Notes: a model not told the origin generated them from the sequence alone. 64,000 bases of DNA from Rhodobacterales bacterium LSUCC0387 (GCA_015689775.1 WVSR01000002.1:310001-374000), one strand, 5' to 3'. Counted from the stretch's first letter, positions 10,252 through 19,560 are shown. Translations and numbers: made by a program.

Positions 10252-10707
10252 ATGCTCGATGATCTAGATCGCCGCATTTTGCGCCATCTGCAGTCTGACC
10301 CTGATCAACCTGTGGCGCGGGTGGCCAAAGCGGCGGGCGTGCCTGTAGCTACATGCTATAAACGGCTTGATCGCATGCAAGCGATGGGCGCGTTGCGCGG
10401 GACGCGCGCAGTGATTGATTGGCGGGCGCTTGGCTATGCGGTTCAGGTGTCGTTGCGGATTTCACTGGATAAAACAGATCCGCGCGCCTTTGATGAATTT
10501 ATCGCCGCCGCGCGTGCGGTGCCCGAGGTGACCGAAATTCAAACATTCTTGGGCCGTGTTGATGTGCGGCTTGAGGTGATTGCGCGCACCATGCCGCATT
10601 ACCAAGAAATTTACCGCGACCGCATTCTAAGCCTGCCGCATATCGCGGATATCGAGGCCCTGATGCATGTCGCGGCAATCAAAGACAGCGAAAGCTTACC
10701 CCTATGA
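10252..10707 (+). CDS. Lrp/AsnC-family transcriptional regulator (first of an overlapping pair)
   Basis: 151 aa with an N-terminal winged HTH (LDDLDRRILRHLQSDPDQPV, then ARVAKAAGVPVATCYKRLDR) and a C-terminal AsnC/RAM ligand-binding domain from about residue 65. The ATG at 10252 is taken because TTGGAG lies upstream; a TTG four codons earlier is less likely. The stop overlaps the next regulator's start (ATGA). Lrp/AsnC proteins bind amino acids and act as octamers or heteromers. Placement divergent from ilvC suggests control of branched-chain amino-acid synthesis, which is inference. Confidence 0.9.
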   Translation: MLDDLDRRILRHLQSDPDQPVARVAKAAGVPVATCYKRLDRMQAMGALRGTRAVIDWRALGYAVQVSLRISLDKTDPRAFDEFIAAARAVPEVTEIQTFLGRVDVRLEVIARTMPHYQEIYRDRILSLPHIADIEALMHVAAIKDSESLPL

Positions 10708-11162
10708 TTGATCTTGACCCGCTTGACCGCCAAATTATGCGCGCTTTGCAAGAGGACGCTACGCAAAAGGCTGCCGAGATCGGACGGCGCTTTGGCCTAA
10801 GCCAACCCGCAGCATGGCGGCGCATCAAGCGCCTGTCTGATGCAGGAGTGATCACCACCCGCCGTCTTGATCTTGATGCTGAAAAGCTAGGCTTTGGTGT
10901 GACAGTGTTTCTGGGCGTGAAATTGGCCACCAAGGGGCGCGTAAGCCTTGAGGATTTCGAGCGTGCGGTGACCGCTATCCCTGAGGTGCAATTGGTGCAG
11001 CATGTTCTGGGCCTGTATGATTACAGGCTGCGCATTATTGCCCGCGATCTGCCAGATTTTGAGCGGGTTCTGCGCCGCCGTATCATGACCTTGCCTGGGG
11101 TTGGGAATTTCGAGGCGAATGTGCTGTTGTCAGAGGAACGCCGCCCTGGCCCGTTGGGATAA
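10704..11162 (+). CDS. Lrp/AsnC-family transcriptional regulator (second of the pair)
   Basis: 152 aa; winged HTH at the N-terminus (LDPLDRQIMRALQEDATQKA, then GLSQPAAWRRIKRLSDAGVI) and a RAM domain (about residues 65-140, VQHVLGLYDYRLRIIARDLP). Its ATG overlaps the stop of the first regulator by 4 bases, so the two are translationally coupled. Paired Lrp proteins with different ligand domains may form hetero-oligomers; that has not been shown here. A DUF2256 gene follows 18 bp downstream. Confidence 0.9.
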   Translation: MIDLDPLDRQIMRALQEDATQKAAEIGRRFGLSQPAAWRRIKRLSDAGVITTRRLDLDAEKLGFGVTVFLGVKLATKGRVSLEDFERAVTAIPEVQLVQHVLGLYDYRLRIIARDLPDFERVLRRRIMTLPGVGNFEANVLLSEERRPGPLG

Positions 11163-11180
11163 GCGCACTAAATTTCCGCT

Positions 11181-11336
11181 ATGCCTAAAATGAAACGCAA
11201 ATCAGACCTTCCTCAAAAAACCTGTGCCACCTGTGGCCGTCCTTTCGTGTGGCGGCGCAAATGGGCCAAGGATTGGGAAGAGGTGCGCTATTGTTCGGAC
11301 AAATGCCGGGTGGCGCGCAACTCGGTCAAAGCGTAA
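11181..11336 (+). CDS. DUF2256 domain-containing small zinc-ribbon protein
   Basis: 51 aa. The core [19 protein letters not shown] followed by [13 protein letters not shown] is diagnostic of DUF2256. Four cysteines (CxxC near residues 15-18 and CxxxC near residues 39-43) would bind one zinc ion. The function of the family is unknown; it is often near photolyase/cryptochrome-like genes in other bacteria, but no such neighbour is present here. The ATG follows the second Lrp gene closely, so it may be the last gene of that transcript. Confidence 0.88.
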   Translation: MPKMKRKSDLPQKTCATCGRPFVWRRKWAKDWEEVRYCSDKCRVARNSVKA

Positions 11337-11463
11337 TTTACCTTCCCTTGAAAATTGGTCTGTTTATTTTACCAGATCGCTTGCTTCTCATCTGATTTTT
11401 GGCTAACGCCAGGGAAGGGACGCGGGCTGCTTTTGTGCAGCATGAAGAGAGGAGACCCCGCAA

Positions 11464-13608
11464 ATGACCAAACGTGTAGAGCGTGCCGGCCTGCAAGTGG
11501 CGCAGGTTTTGGCGGATTTCATCGAGACTCGGGCCTTGGCTGGCACTGGCGTGACCGCTGATGCGTTTTGGACAGGGTTCTCTGATCTTTTGCATGGCAA
11601 GGCGAATAAAAACCGCGCCCTTTTGCAAAAGCGTGAAGATTTGCAGCGTCAGATTGATGAATGGCATATTGCACGCCGTGTTCAGCCCCATGATGGCGAT
11701 GCCTATCAGGCCTTTTTGCGTGAGATCGGGTATCTCTTGCCTGAGGGAGAAGATTTCCAGATCGACACAGATCGCGTTGACCCTGAGATTGCCACAGTGG
11801 CAGGCCCGCAATTGGTGGTGCCCATTACCAATGCGCGCTTTGCCTTGAACGCGGCCAATGCGCGTTGGGGCAGCTTCTATGATGCGCTTTATGGCACTGA
11901 TGCTTTGGGCAGCCCGTCCCCCAAAGGCGGCTATGATCGCGGTCGTGGATCGCGCGTTGTGGCGCGCGCGCGGGTCTTCCTTGATGACAGCTTCCCCATT
12001 GAAGGGGCAAGCCATGCCGATATCCGCCGCTATAGCGTGGATAAGGGGCAGTTGATGATGGATGATAAGCCCCTCGCAGATCCTGCGCAGTTCAAGGGCT
12101 ATATGGGCAATCCAAAGGCGCCTGATACCATCCTGTTGTGCAACAACGGCCTGCATGTTGAATTGGTCTTTGACCGCGCCCATCCGATTGGCAGCCGTGA
12201 CCAAGCCTTGCTTGCGGATATCCGTTTGGAATCTGCAGTTTCAGCTATCATGGATTGCGAAGATTCGGTGGCCTGCGTCGATGCCGAGGATAAGGTTTTG
12301 GCCTATGCCAATTGGCTTGGTTTGATGCAGGGCGATCTGGAGGAAAGCTTTGAGAAGGGCGGGCGAACAATGACCCGTCGCTTGGCCGCCGATAAAACCT
12401 TTACCGCGCCCGATGACAGCACTTTTGACGTGAAAGGCCGCGCTTTGATGCTGGTGCGCAATGTGGGGCATTTGATGACCAACCCTGCGATCTTGCTCAA
12501 AGATGGCAGCGAGGCCTACGAGGGTATGATGGATGCGATGATCACCGCATTGATCGCCATACATGACCTGAAGAAAGTGGATGGTCTGCGCAACAGCCAT
12601 GCAGGGTCAGTCTATGTGGTGAAGCCCAAGATGCACGGGCCTGAGGAAGTTGCCTTTGCAGACGAGATTTTCACCCATGTTGAGGGCGTTTTGGGTCTGA
12701 AACCCAATACGGTCAAACTGGGAGTTATGGACGAAGAGCGCCGCACCTCGGTTAACCTCAAGGAATGTATCCGTGCAGCCAAGCATCGCTTGTGCTTTAT
12801 CAACACAGGCTTCCTTGATCGCACGGGTGATGAAATTCACACCTCCATGGAGGCAGGGCCATTCAGCCGCAAGGATTTCATCAAGCGCAAATCATGGATC
12901 ACCGCTTATGAAAATCAGAATGTGGATATCGGCTTGGAATGCGGGTTGCGTGGGCGCGCGCAGATCGGCAAGGGGATGTGGGCAATGCCCGATGCGATGG
13001 CCGCGATGCTTGAGCAAAAGATTGAGCATCCGCGTGCAGGCGCAAATTGTGCTTGGGTTCCAAGCCCGACTGCCGCGACCCTGCACGCCACCCATTATCA
13101 CCGCGTTAATGTGGCCGCGGTGCAGGAGAAACTGGCCGCAGGTGGTCGCCGTGCCTATGTGACGGGTCTGTTGGATATTCCAATGGCCAGCTATCGCCGT
13201 TGGTCAAAAGACCAGATTACCCGTGAATTGGACAACAACGCCCAAGGGATTTTGGGTTATGTTGTGCGTTGGGTAGATCAGGGTGTTGGCTGCTCGAAAG
13301 TGCCAGACATCAACAATGTGGGCTTAATGGAAGACCGCGCTACCTGTCGCATCAGCGCACAGCATATCGCGAATTGGCTGCATCATGGTGTCGTCGGCGA
13401 GGATCAGGTCATGGCCGCGATGCGCCGTATGGCCGAGGTGGTTGATGGCCAAAATGCAGGCGACCCTGCCTATAGCCCAATGGCGCCCGGGTTTAACGGC
13501 ATCGCCTTTGCGGCGGCCTGTGATCTGGTCTTCAAGGGCCGTGTGCAACCCTCTGGTTATACAGAGCCAGTTTTGCACGCTCGCCGTCTAGAATGGAAAG
13601 TGGCCTAA
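11464..13608 (+). CDS. glcB: Malate synthase G
   Basis: 714 aa, the length of the monomeric G isoform. It condenses glyoxylate with acetyl-CoA to malate in the glyoxylate/glycolate route. Landmarks include [20 protein letters not shown] near residue 265, [16 protein letters not shown] near residue 380, [17 protein letters not shown] containing the catalytic arginine region, and [18 protein letters not shown]-type sequence near residue 520. GAGAGGAG precedes the ATG. About 470 bp of degraded sequence separates it from a GlcG-like gene, recalling the glcDEFGB arrangement in which glcG and glcB are neighbours. Confidence 0.97.
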   Translation: MTKRVERAGLQVAQVLADFIETRALAGTGVTADAFWTGFSDLLHGKANKNRALLQKREDLQRQIDEWHIARRVQPHDGDAYQAFLREIGYLLPEGEDFQIDTDRVDPEIATVAGPQLVVPITNARFALNAANARWGSFYDALYGTDALGSPSPKGGYDRGRGSRVVARARVFLDDSFPIEGASHADIRRYSVDKGQLMMDDKPLADPAQFKGYMGNPKAPDTILLCNNGLHVELVFDRAHPIGSRDQALLADIRLESAVSAIMDCEDSVACVDAEDKVLAYANWLGLMQGDLEESFEKGGRTMTRRLAADKTFTAPDDSTFDVKGRALMLVRNVGHLMTNPAILLKDGSEAYEGMMDAMITALIAIHDLKKVDGLRNSHAGSVYVVKPKMHGPEEVAFADEIFTHVEGVLGLKPNTVKLGVMDEERRTSVNLKECIRAAKHRLCFINTGFLDRTGDEIHTSMEAGPFSRKDFIKRKSWITAYENQNVDIGLECGLRGRAQIGKGMWAMPDAMAAMLEQKIEHPRAGANCAWVPSPTAATLHATHYHRVNVAAVQEKLAAGGRRAYVTGLLDIPMASYRRWSKDQITRELDNNAQGILGYVVRWVDQGVGCSKVPDINNVGLMEDRATCRISAQHIANWLHHGVVGEDQVMAAMRRMAEVVDGQNAGDPAYSPMAPGFNGIAFAAACDLVFKGRVQPSGYTEPVLHARRLEWKVA

Positions 13609-13836
13609 CGCGACCAGATTTTATCGGTTTATATCTGCTCCCCGTGCCCGTCTGATCGCAGGTGCGGGAGTTATTCTGTCGTATAATATGCGTAAAAAGG
13701 GGGCACTAGCCTCCCAAAACAAGAGCGTGTTCACTTTCGATAGCCGTAAGCGTCTTTTGTGGGCAATGCTACCTCTGCTTGGCAGGCCTAACCCTCTGTA
13801 TTTTTCTTTGATAAGTAAGGGGCGGCATGCCGGGCA

Positions 13837-13986
13837 ACCATTGTCGATTTCAACCTCGAAGAGGATCGTCTCGCCTTTCAATTAGACGGGCTGTCGGTAA
13901 TAGAGGCTTTGAGCCTCGCGCGCGAAGAAACGGATTTGATTTTGAACTACGGCGTAGGCTCGGTCATTTTGGAGGGGCAGGCTTAG
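13837..13986 (+). pseudogene. Orphan C-terminal remnant of an RTX/hemolysin-type calcium-binding protein
   Basis: A 49-codon open segment ends at TAG 13984-13986. It encodes ATIVDFNLEEDRLAFQLDG followed by LSVIEALSLAREETDLILNY and GVGSVILEGQA. The order D-x-I-x-D-F-x-x-x-x-D, then D-x-I-L-x-Y-G-x-G-x-V-x-L-x-G, is what follows the nonapeptide repeats at the end of RTX-type secreted proteins. An in-frame stop at 13816-13818 and no start codon show that it is a fragment. The rest of 13609-14082 shows nothing recognisable. Confidence 0.45.
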
Positions 13987-14082
13987 GCAGAATTGACAGA
14001 AGACCATTTCCTCTTTGTTTGAACGTGCTAATTGATTGCTTGGGGGCGGCCCCAAGATCAAGTCAAGAGGGACAGGACCAAG

Positions 14083-14502
14083 ATGATCACACTCGATCAG
14101 TCACGCACAATCATTTCTGCAACCCAGGCCAAAGGCCGTGAGATGGGGCTTAAGCCCCTTTCGGTCGTGGTTCTCGATGCAGGCGGCAATATTCAAGCCT
14201 TTGAGCGCGCGGATGGCGCAAGCCCAGGTCGCTTTGAGATTGCGCGTGCCAAGGCCTATGGTGCGGTGATGTTGGGCATGGGCGGCAAGGCGCAAATGGC
14301 CCGGGCCGAAGCGCAGGCCTATTTCGTCAACGCGGTCAACGGGGCCTTTGGGGGCCTTGTCGTGCCTGTGCCCGGTGGTGTTCTGGTCAAGCGGGATGGC
14401 GTTGTGATCGGCGCGGTTGGGGTTACGGGTGACACATCCGATAATGATAGTGATGCGGCTGTTGCGGGTATTGCCGCGGCTCGGCTTGACGCAGAGCCAT
14501 GA
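14083..14502 (+). CDS. GlcG/HbpS family heme-binding-like protein
   Basis: 139 aa from the ATG at 14083 (AGAGGGACAGG upstream; the frame runs back to 14032 without a better start). It shows ITLDQSRTIISATQAKGREM, LSVVVLDAGGNIQAFERADG and the glycine-rich VPVPGGVLVKRDGVVIGAVG, all typical of the GlcG/HbpS (DUF336) family. Members include GlcG of glycolate operons and heme-binding HbpS; most are of unknown function. Its position after glcB fits the glycolate-operon association. Its stop overlaps the start of a disrupted RidA gene. Confidence 0.88.
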   Translation: MITLDQSRTIISATQAKGREMGLKPLSVVVLDAGGNIQAFERADGASPGRFEIARAKAYGAVMLGMGGKAQMARAEAQAYFVNAVNGAFGGLVVPVPGGVLVKRDGVVIGAVGVTGDTSDNDSDAAVAGIAAARLDAEP

Positions 14503-14824
14503 GTGTTGATGCCCCATCAGGATGGCGCCTGATTTCCTCAGGATCGGCCTTTGAAGCAGACATCGGATATAGTCGGGCAGTCGTGCAAGGTGATTGGATT
14601 GTCGTGTCGGGAACCGTGGGATTTGATTGCAGGGCCATGCAAATTGACGCTGATATCGCGGCTCAAGCCGAGTAATCTTTTGTCAATATCGATAGAGCCC
14701 TGCGGGCAGGTGGTGCGCCCATGTCTGATGTGGTGCGGTTCGCCCTGCAGCCACAATGTTTGTGGGCGGTCTGCAAGACCCGCGCATGAAGATGGAGATT
14801 AAGGTAACGGCCTATCTTGGCTAA
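14499..14824 (+). pseudogene. RidA (YjgF/YER057c) family gene, disrupted
   Basis: The ATG at 14499 overlaps the GlcG-like stop (ATGA). The first 58 codons read SVDAPSGWRLISSGSAFEAD and SGTVGFDCRAMQ, a RidA N-terminus. A stop TAA at 14673-14675 then interrupts AQAE*SFVNIDRALRAGGAP, probably once CAA. Coding resemblance continues as MSDVVRF, after which some 30 codons expected in RidA are missing. The end FVGGLQDPRMKMEIKVTAYL lies in another frame and ends at TAA 14822-14824. Both the nonsense codon and the frame-changing deletion argue for a pseudogene. Intact RidA hydrolyses reactive enamines/imines. Confidence 0.75.
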
Positions 14825-14949
14825 AACTGAGGATAAAATTATCGAAAGCAGCCCCGCTAAATTCTTGCGGCGGGTTGGTCGAAGGCCTATAGATTTGAAG
14901 AACAGATTTTTCCTAATGGCGTCCCCAAAAGCCTGAAGGAGAGGATATC

Positions 14950-15729
14950 ATGGCCCGCCCGTTCATTGGAATTATTGGAAATTTTCATCTGATTAATGAT
15001 CAATACCCCGCGCATACAGTGGGGGCTATGGATTGTTGTGCTGTGTCAGATGTCGCCAAATGCACGCCCTTGGCCATTCCTGCCAATCCAAATTTCGTCA
15101 ATTGCGAAGACCTGCTCGAGGTTTGTGATGGGTTTTTGTTCACAGGCGGTCGTCCAAATATTCATCCTGAGGAATATGGCGAAGAAGAAACAGAGGCGCA
15201 TGGGACCTTTGACCGTAACCGTGATGCGTTAACACTCCCGCTCATCCGTGCGGCGGTCGAGCGGGGCTTGCCGATCCTTGGCGTTTGCCGTGGGTTCCAA
15301 GAGGTGAACGTGGCCATGGGGGGCAGTCTTTACCCCGAAATCCGCGATTTACCTGGACGGATGAACCACCGCATGCCTCCCGATGGCACCTTGGAACAGA
15401 AATTCGCACCGCGTCATGTCGTGCGCTTCACGCAAGGCGGGCCGTTTCAGCGTCTCTATAACAGCGCCGAAGTGACCACCAATAGCCTGCATGGTCAGGG
15501 GTTAAAGACCTTAGGCCGCGATGTGGTGGTTGATGGATGGGCCGCCGATGACACGCCTGAGGCCATCTATATCAAAGGCGCGCGGGGGTTTACCCTCTCG
15601 GTGCAATGGCATCCTGAATATCGCGCCGTAGAAGACCCCGTCTCGCGCCCATTATACGAGGCCTTTGGCCGCGCAGCCCATGCATGGCGGGCCGATGGTA
15701 AGCCGATGCCAGTCGCGGGTGTGGCCTAA
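14950..15729 (+). CDS. Gamma-glutamyl-gamma-aminobutyrate hydrolase family protein (class I GATase-like, PuuD type)
   Basis: 259 aa. The nucleophile elbow GVCRGFQ places the catalytic Cys at 113, and His221-Glu223 in QWHPE complete the triad. Such enzymes hydrolyse gamma-glutamyl amides, as in the polyamine (Puu) route, where gamma-glutamyl-GABA gives Glu and GABA. GFLFTGGRPNIHPEEYG is typical of the family. AGGAGAGG precedes the ATG. The disrupted RidA gene lies upstream; glutamine synthetase-like Puu partners are absent, so the substrate is open. It converges on the nucleotidase gene with a 4-bp overlap of ends. Confidence 0.85.
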   Translation: MARPFIGIIGNFHLINDQYPAHTVGAMDCCAVSDVAKCTPLAIPANPNFVNCEDLLEVCDGFLFTGGRPNIHPEEYGEEETEAHGTFDRNRDALTLPLIRAAVERGLPILGVCRGFQEVNVAMGGSLYPEIRDLPGRMNHRMPPDGTLEQKFAPRHVVRFTQGGPFQRLYNSAEVTTNSLHGQGLKTLGRDVVVDGWAADDTPEAIYIKGARGFTLSVQWHPEYRAVEDPVSRPLYEAFGRAAHAWRADGKPMPVAGVA

Positions 15730-16391
15730 TCAAGATCACCCAAGATATGGCCTAAAAACCATGACAGATCGTGAGTCTGGTGATGGATGTGGTCACTTGG
15801 CCCTTCATGACTGCCCTTTTCGTCAATCAAGATCGTTCGCAGACCCAATTCATGCGGCACGGCCAGATTGCGCAGGTCATCCTCGAACATTGCCGCGCGC
15901 GTTGGGCTGAGCCCGTCTTTGCCAAATATCATTGCAAATGCATCTGGGTCTGGCTTGGGACGGTAATTGGCGTCCTCGACTCCGTAAATAGCGTCAAATA
16001 GGCCCGACAAACCCCGATGCTGCAAAACATTGCGGGCATAATCAGCGGTGCCATTGGTGTAGACAATACGCCGCCCCTTCAGACGCGTGATACGTTCCGC
16101 CAAAATTGGGTCTGGTTTGAGGATGCTGAAATCTATCTCATGCACCTCCTCCAAATAAGGGTAGGGCGAGATATTATGCTGCGCCATCAGCCCCGCCAAG
16201 GTTGTGCCATGGGCGCGCCAATAGGTGTGACGGATACGATCCGCCTCCTGCGCATCGACATTCAAGGCGCGCATGACGAAATCAGAAATGCGGATATTAA
16301 TCTGATCAAACAGCGCCATTGAGGCGGGGTAAAGCGTGTGATCGAGATCGAACACCCATGTGTCGACATGTTGGAAGTCTGCGTGTTTCAT
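15726..16391 (-). CDS. Pyrimidine 5'-nucleotidase, HAD superfamily
   Basis: 221 aa from the ATG at 16391, giving MKHADFQHVDTWVFDLDHTL. The HAD motif I aspartates are Asp15 and Asp17. RIVYTNGTADYARNVLQ is motif II, RPKPDPDAF supplies motif III Lys and MFEDDLRNL motif IV. The DLDHTLYP form and the small all-alpha cap fit the SDT1/PHM8-like pyrimidine 5'-nucleotidases that dephosphorylate UMP/CMP. The frame is open far upstream to 16649 but that stretch overlaps the divergent GntR gene and is not conserved. Confidence 0.85.
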   Translation of the reverse strand: MKHADFQHVDTWVFDLDHTLYPASMALFDQINIRISDFVMRALNVDAQEADRIRHTYWRAHGTTLAGLMAQHNISPYPYLEEVHEIDFSILKPDPILAERITRLKGRRIVYTNGTADYARNVLQHRGLSGLFDAIYGVEDANYRPKPDPDAFAMIFGKDGLSPTRAAMFEDDLRNLAVPHELGLRTILIDEKGSHEGPSDHIHHQTHDLSWFLGHILGDLD

Positions 16392-16484
16392 GATCGCTAC
16401 ACTAGCCTGAGGTGCTTTTGCTTGCCAAGAGGGGCGGGGCTGCTTAGCTTTGGCAGCGTTAGGAATTTGAAAGACCCCCACTCG

Positions 16485-17126
16485 ATGCACAGCAAGCCAC
16501 AACAAAAAGATGCCTATGATATGATTTTGGATGCCATAGATGGCGGCATCTATCGCCCTGGATCGCGTTTGGTGGAATCGGAATTGGCCGAGCGGTTCGG
16601 TGTCAGCCGCACACCCGTGCGCGAAGCGTTGCAGCGGTTGGAAACCCAAAGCCTGCTGACCCGCGATGGACGCAGTTTGATTGTAGCTTCATTGGATCAC
16701 GCGCAGATGGCCGAACTCTACGCCGTGCGCACCGAGTTGGAGGCCTTGGCAGCCCGGTTGGCCGCGCAACATGCCGCGACAGAGGAGGTGCACGTCTTGC
16801 GTGAAATGGCGCAGGCGGATCGTAAATTGTTGAACGATCCTCAGGCTCTAAGCCGCGCAAACCGTAGGTTTCATAAGCAACTCCATCTCGCCAGCCACAA
16901 TCGCTATTTAGTGCAGCAATTGGATCTTGTGCATCGCTCAATGGCGCTGATGGCCACCACATCCTTAGCCTCAAAGGGCCGGGGCGAAAAAGCCTTGGAC
17001 GAGCATGATGATATCGTGAACGCCATTGCTGCGCGTGATGGGGGGGCAGCGGCCGATGCATTGCGACGGCATTTATCAATTGCCTTTGAGGTGCGCCTCA
17101 AGGAAGAGGCCGGCGCAGTCAGCTAG
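16485..17126 (+). CDS. GntR-family transcriptional regulator (FCD/FadR-type)
   Basis: 213 aa from ATG 16485 (MHSKPQQKDAYDMILDAI). The N-terminal winged HTH holds SELAERFGVSRTPVREALQR. The FCD ligand domain starts near residue 80 (AQMAELYAVRTELEALAARL), with the metal-ligand histidines in NRRFHKQLHLASHN and the EHDDIVNAIAARDG segment. FCD regulators sense organic acids, often via bound metal. No obvious target operon is adjacent: it diverges from the nucleotidase gene and converges on carA. Confidence 0.87.
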   Translation: MHSKPQQKDAYDMILDAIDGGIYRPGSRLVESELAERFGVSRTPVREALQRLETQSLLTRDGRSLIVASLDHAQMAELYAVRTELEALAARLAAQHAATEEVHVLREMAQADRKLLNDPQALSRANRRFHKQLHLASHNRYLVQQLDLVHRSMALMATTSLASKGRGEKALDEHDDIVNAIAARDGGAAADALRRHLSIAFEVRLKEEAGAVS

Positions 17127-17167
17127 GTTTGCGCGTCACACAAGTCATGTCAAAGAACCCACGCTTT

Positions 17168-18313
17168 TCAACTTTGGCTTGTTGTCATTGCTTCTGCAAA
17201 TCGCTCGAACAGATAATAGCTGTCTTGTGGCCCAGGGCTTGCTTCGGGGTGGTGCTGAACAGAAAAGATTGGGCGATCCTTGACGCGGATGCCGCAATTT
17301 GACCCGTCAAACAAGCTAACATGGGTTTCCAAAACATTATCAGGAAGGGTTTGGCTATCGACAGTGAACCCGTGGTTCATAGAGGTGATTTCGACCCTGC
17401 CAGTTTCTAAATCTTTGACAGGGTGGTTTGCGCCATGATGCCCGTGGTTCATTTTCACAGTTTTCGCCCCAAGTGCCAAAGCCAGCATTTGGTGGCCAAG
17501 GCAGATCCCAAAAACGGGCAGGTCTTTTTCCAAAATTGCGCGGATCATCGGCACGGCATATTCCCCTGTTGCGGCAGGGTCGCCTGGCCCGTTCGACAGA
17601 AATACACCATCGGGGTTTTGCGCAAGGATTTCTTCGGCGGTGGTGCTTGAGGGCATTACAGTGACATCACATCCCGCGCTTGCGAGACAGCGCAGGATGT
17701 TGCGCTTGGCGCCGTAATCAATCGCCACCACTTTGGGGCCAGTGCCCGTGGGCTTGTTATAGCCCTCAGGCCATGACCAGCGCATCTCGTCCCAACGATA
17801 GGATTGCGCACAGGTCACATCGCGAGCGAGGTCGAGCCCCTCCAGACCCTGCCATGCGCGCGCCTCTTTCAGCATCGCCTCAATATTGAAATTTCCCTCG
17901 GGATCATGGGCCAAGCAGACATGCGGCGCGCCTTGTTGGCGGATCGCGCGCGTGAGGCGGCGGGTGTCGACACCGCCCATTCCGATGCGACCACGCGCGG
18001 ACAGCCATGTGGTCAGTTGCTGCTCCATCCGCCAATTGGAGGGCTCGGTCGGATTCCATTTCACGATCATCCCCGCCGCGACTGGATCGACGGTCTCGTC
18101 ATCCTCGGCGGTGATGCCCGTGTTGCCAATATGCGGGAAGGTGAAGGTGACGACCTGCCCAGCATAGGAGGGGTCGGTCATAATCTCTTGATAGCCCGTC
18201 ATCGCGGTATTGAAGCACAGCTCGGCAACGGTTTGGCCTGTGGCGCCAAAACCCTTGCCGTAGAATACGGTTCCATCAGCCAAAACAAGACATGCAGTGG
18301 GGCGTTCAGTCAT
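17168..18313 (-). CDS. carA: Carbamoyl-phosphate synthase small subunit
   Basis: 381 aa glutaminase subunit that feeds ammonia to CarB for arginine and pyrimidine synthesis. The N-terminal CPSase small-chain domain includes LCFNTAMTGYQEIMTDPSYA. The C-terminal class I GATase has the nucleophile in FGICLGHQMLALALG and the His-Glu pair in FSVQHHPEASPGP. carB is not in the window, as is common when the two are unlinked. It is divergent from the GatB/YqeY gene. Confidence 0.97.
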   Translation of the reverse strand: MTERPTACLVLADGTVFYGKGFGATGQTVAELCFNTAMTGYQEIMTDPSYAGQVVTFTFPHIGNTGITAEDDETVDPVAAGMIVKWNPTEPSNWRMEQQLTTWLSARGRIGMGGVDTRRLTRAIRQQGAPHVCLAHDPEGNFNIEAMLKEARAWQGLEGLDLARDVTCAQSYRWDEMRWSWPEGYNKPTGTGPKVVAIDYGAKRNILRCLASAGCDVTVMPSSTTAEEILAQNPDGVFLSNGPGDPAATGEYAVPMIRAILEKDLPVFGICLGHQMLALALGAKTVKMNHGHHGANHPVKDLETGRVEITSMNHGFTVDSQTLPDNVLETHVSLFDGSNCGIRVKDRPIFSVQHHPEASPGPQDSYYLFERFAEAMTTSQS

Positions 18314-18509
18314 GGCGCTGCTCCGATTACGGCGATGTTGAAATTCGCGGCAACCTAAGTGTCCAAGCGTGCAGGGTCAAGCACCTTGCGACACCAAGTT
18401 GCGACCACCAACTCTCCCCCTATTTCAAAGGTTGTTGCGCGGCAAAAAATGCCTTAAACGGGCGATCTGGTGCGGGTCAGATGACCCGTTGCAATCTGGG
18501 GACAAGACC

Positions 18510-18968
18510 ATGAGTTTGCGAGAGCGTATCACCAACGGCCTAAAAGACGCGATGCGTGAAAAGCATGCGGCACGTTTATCAACCCTGCGCTTGATTAATG
18601 CGGCGATCAAGGATCAAGACATCGCCGCGCGGAGCGCAGGTAAGACCGAAGGCGTAGATGAAGGTGAGATTCTTGCCATCCTTGCCAAAATGGTGAAGCA
18701 GCGGATCGACAGCGCCAAGGTCTATGAAGAGGGCGGGCGCCTTGAATTGGCCGAAAAAGAGCGTGCAGAGATCAAAGTGATCGAAGGGTTCTTGCCGCGC
18801 CAACTGTCCGAGACGGAAATCGCCGCAGCGATTGATGCCGCGATTGACCAGACAGGGGCCAGCAGCATTCGCGACATGGGCCGTGTGATGGGGGCGCTGA
18901 AAGCGGCCTATGCCGGGCAGATGGATTTTGGTGCCGCAGGGGCGCTGATCAAGGAACGGTTGGCTTAA
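18510..18968 (+). CDS. GatB/YqeY domain-containing protein
   Basis: 152 aa from ATG 18510 (MSLRERITNGLKDAMREKHA); the frame extends upstream to 18369 but that part is not conserved. The protein is the stand-alone YqeY form of the GatB tail domain, with KDAMREK, LEILAKMVKQR-like and EIKVIEGFLPRQLSE segments. It is thought to bind tRNA; no defined role is established. It is separate from the gatCA genes. It converges on the DUF2244 gene with 14 bp between them. Confidence 0.92.
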   Translation: MSLRERITNGLKDAMREKHAARLSTLRLINAAIKDQDIAARSAGKTEGVDEGEILAILAKMVKQRIDSAKVYEEGGRLELAEKERAEIKVIEGFLPRQLSETEIAAAIDAAIDQTGASSIRDMGRVMGALKAAYAGQMDFGAAGALIKERLA

Positions 18969-18982
18969 ACCGCCCCTCACCT

Positions 18983-19528
18983 TTAGGCCTTTGTCTGTGC
19001 CAAGGCCTCTTCCAGTGCGAATTTCAGCTTGACCCTTTCGCTGGGCGTCAGAAACGCGCCAAGCTCTATTTCGCGTGTTGCCTTGTCACCGCGTAAGGTC
19101 AGGTAATTGGGCACAGGCCCACCCGTTTTATGCAAGGTCAGCCGCACCCAATAGGGGTTTGCTTCCCAGATTTTTGTTTCTTTGCGCGGCTCTTTGCGTT
19201 CAACTCGCATGTGATTGGGCCACAATGTCAGTGTTTCTGCGATTTCCTTGTCGTGCCATGAGCGTTTCAGCGCTGCCCAAATCGCCCAAATGGCCGCCAG
19301 TAGAAACGGCAGCAGCGCCCAGAACACCGCCGTGCCCAGAATGCCGAAAAGCGGCAGGGCAATTAATACGGCGGTTGCACCGACAAACCAAACGAACCCT
19401 TCAGGTGTCAGTGATTTATGCGGCGTAATCCGCATCAGCATGTGAGGTGCGCCGCGATCAGCATGAGCAAAGGCCCCGAATTTCTCCGGGGCCTTCTCGA
19501 TTTGCGGCGTCTCGATATGAAACGGCAT
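18983..19528 (-). CDS. DUF2244 domain-containing membrane protein
   Basis: 181 aa from ATG 19528 (MPFHIETPQIEKAPEKFGAF) with GAGAGA upstream. Two adjacent hydrophobic segments (about residues 52-95) are followed by a soluble domain holding LTLWPNHMRVERKEPRKETK and WEANPYWVRLTLHKTGGPVP. This is the DUF2244 architecture, nearly always found downstream of cytochrome c oxidase subunit I in Rhodobacterales. It lies 32 bp after ctaD on the same strand and is probably cotranscribed, so a role in oxidase assembly or stability is plausible but unproven. Confidence 0.88.
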   Translation of the reverse strand: MPFHIETPQIEKAPEKFGAFAHADRGAPHMLMRITPHKSLTPEGFVWFVGATAVLIALPLFGILGTAVFWALLPFLLAAIWAIWAALKRSWHDKEIAETLTLWPNHMRVERKEPRKETKIWEANPYWVRLTLHKTGGPVPNYLTLRGDKATREIELGAFLTPSERVKLKFALEEALAQTKA

Positions 19529-19560
19529 ATTTTCTCTCAATTGTTCAAAAAGCGGCCAGA

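Noticed and set aside
11341-11420. CCTTCCCT ... AGGGAAGG inverted pair upstream of glcB
   Set aside because: Arms are about 60 bp apart with no conserved loop; too weak to call a leader or operator.
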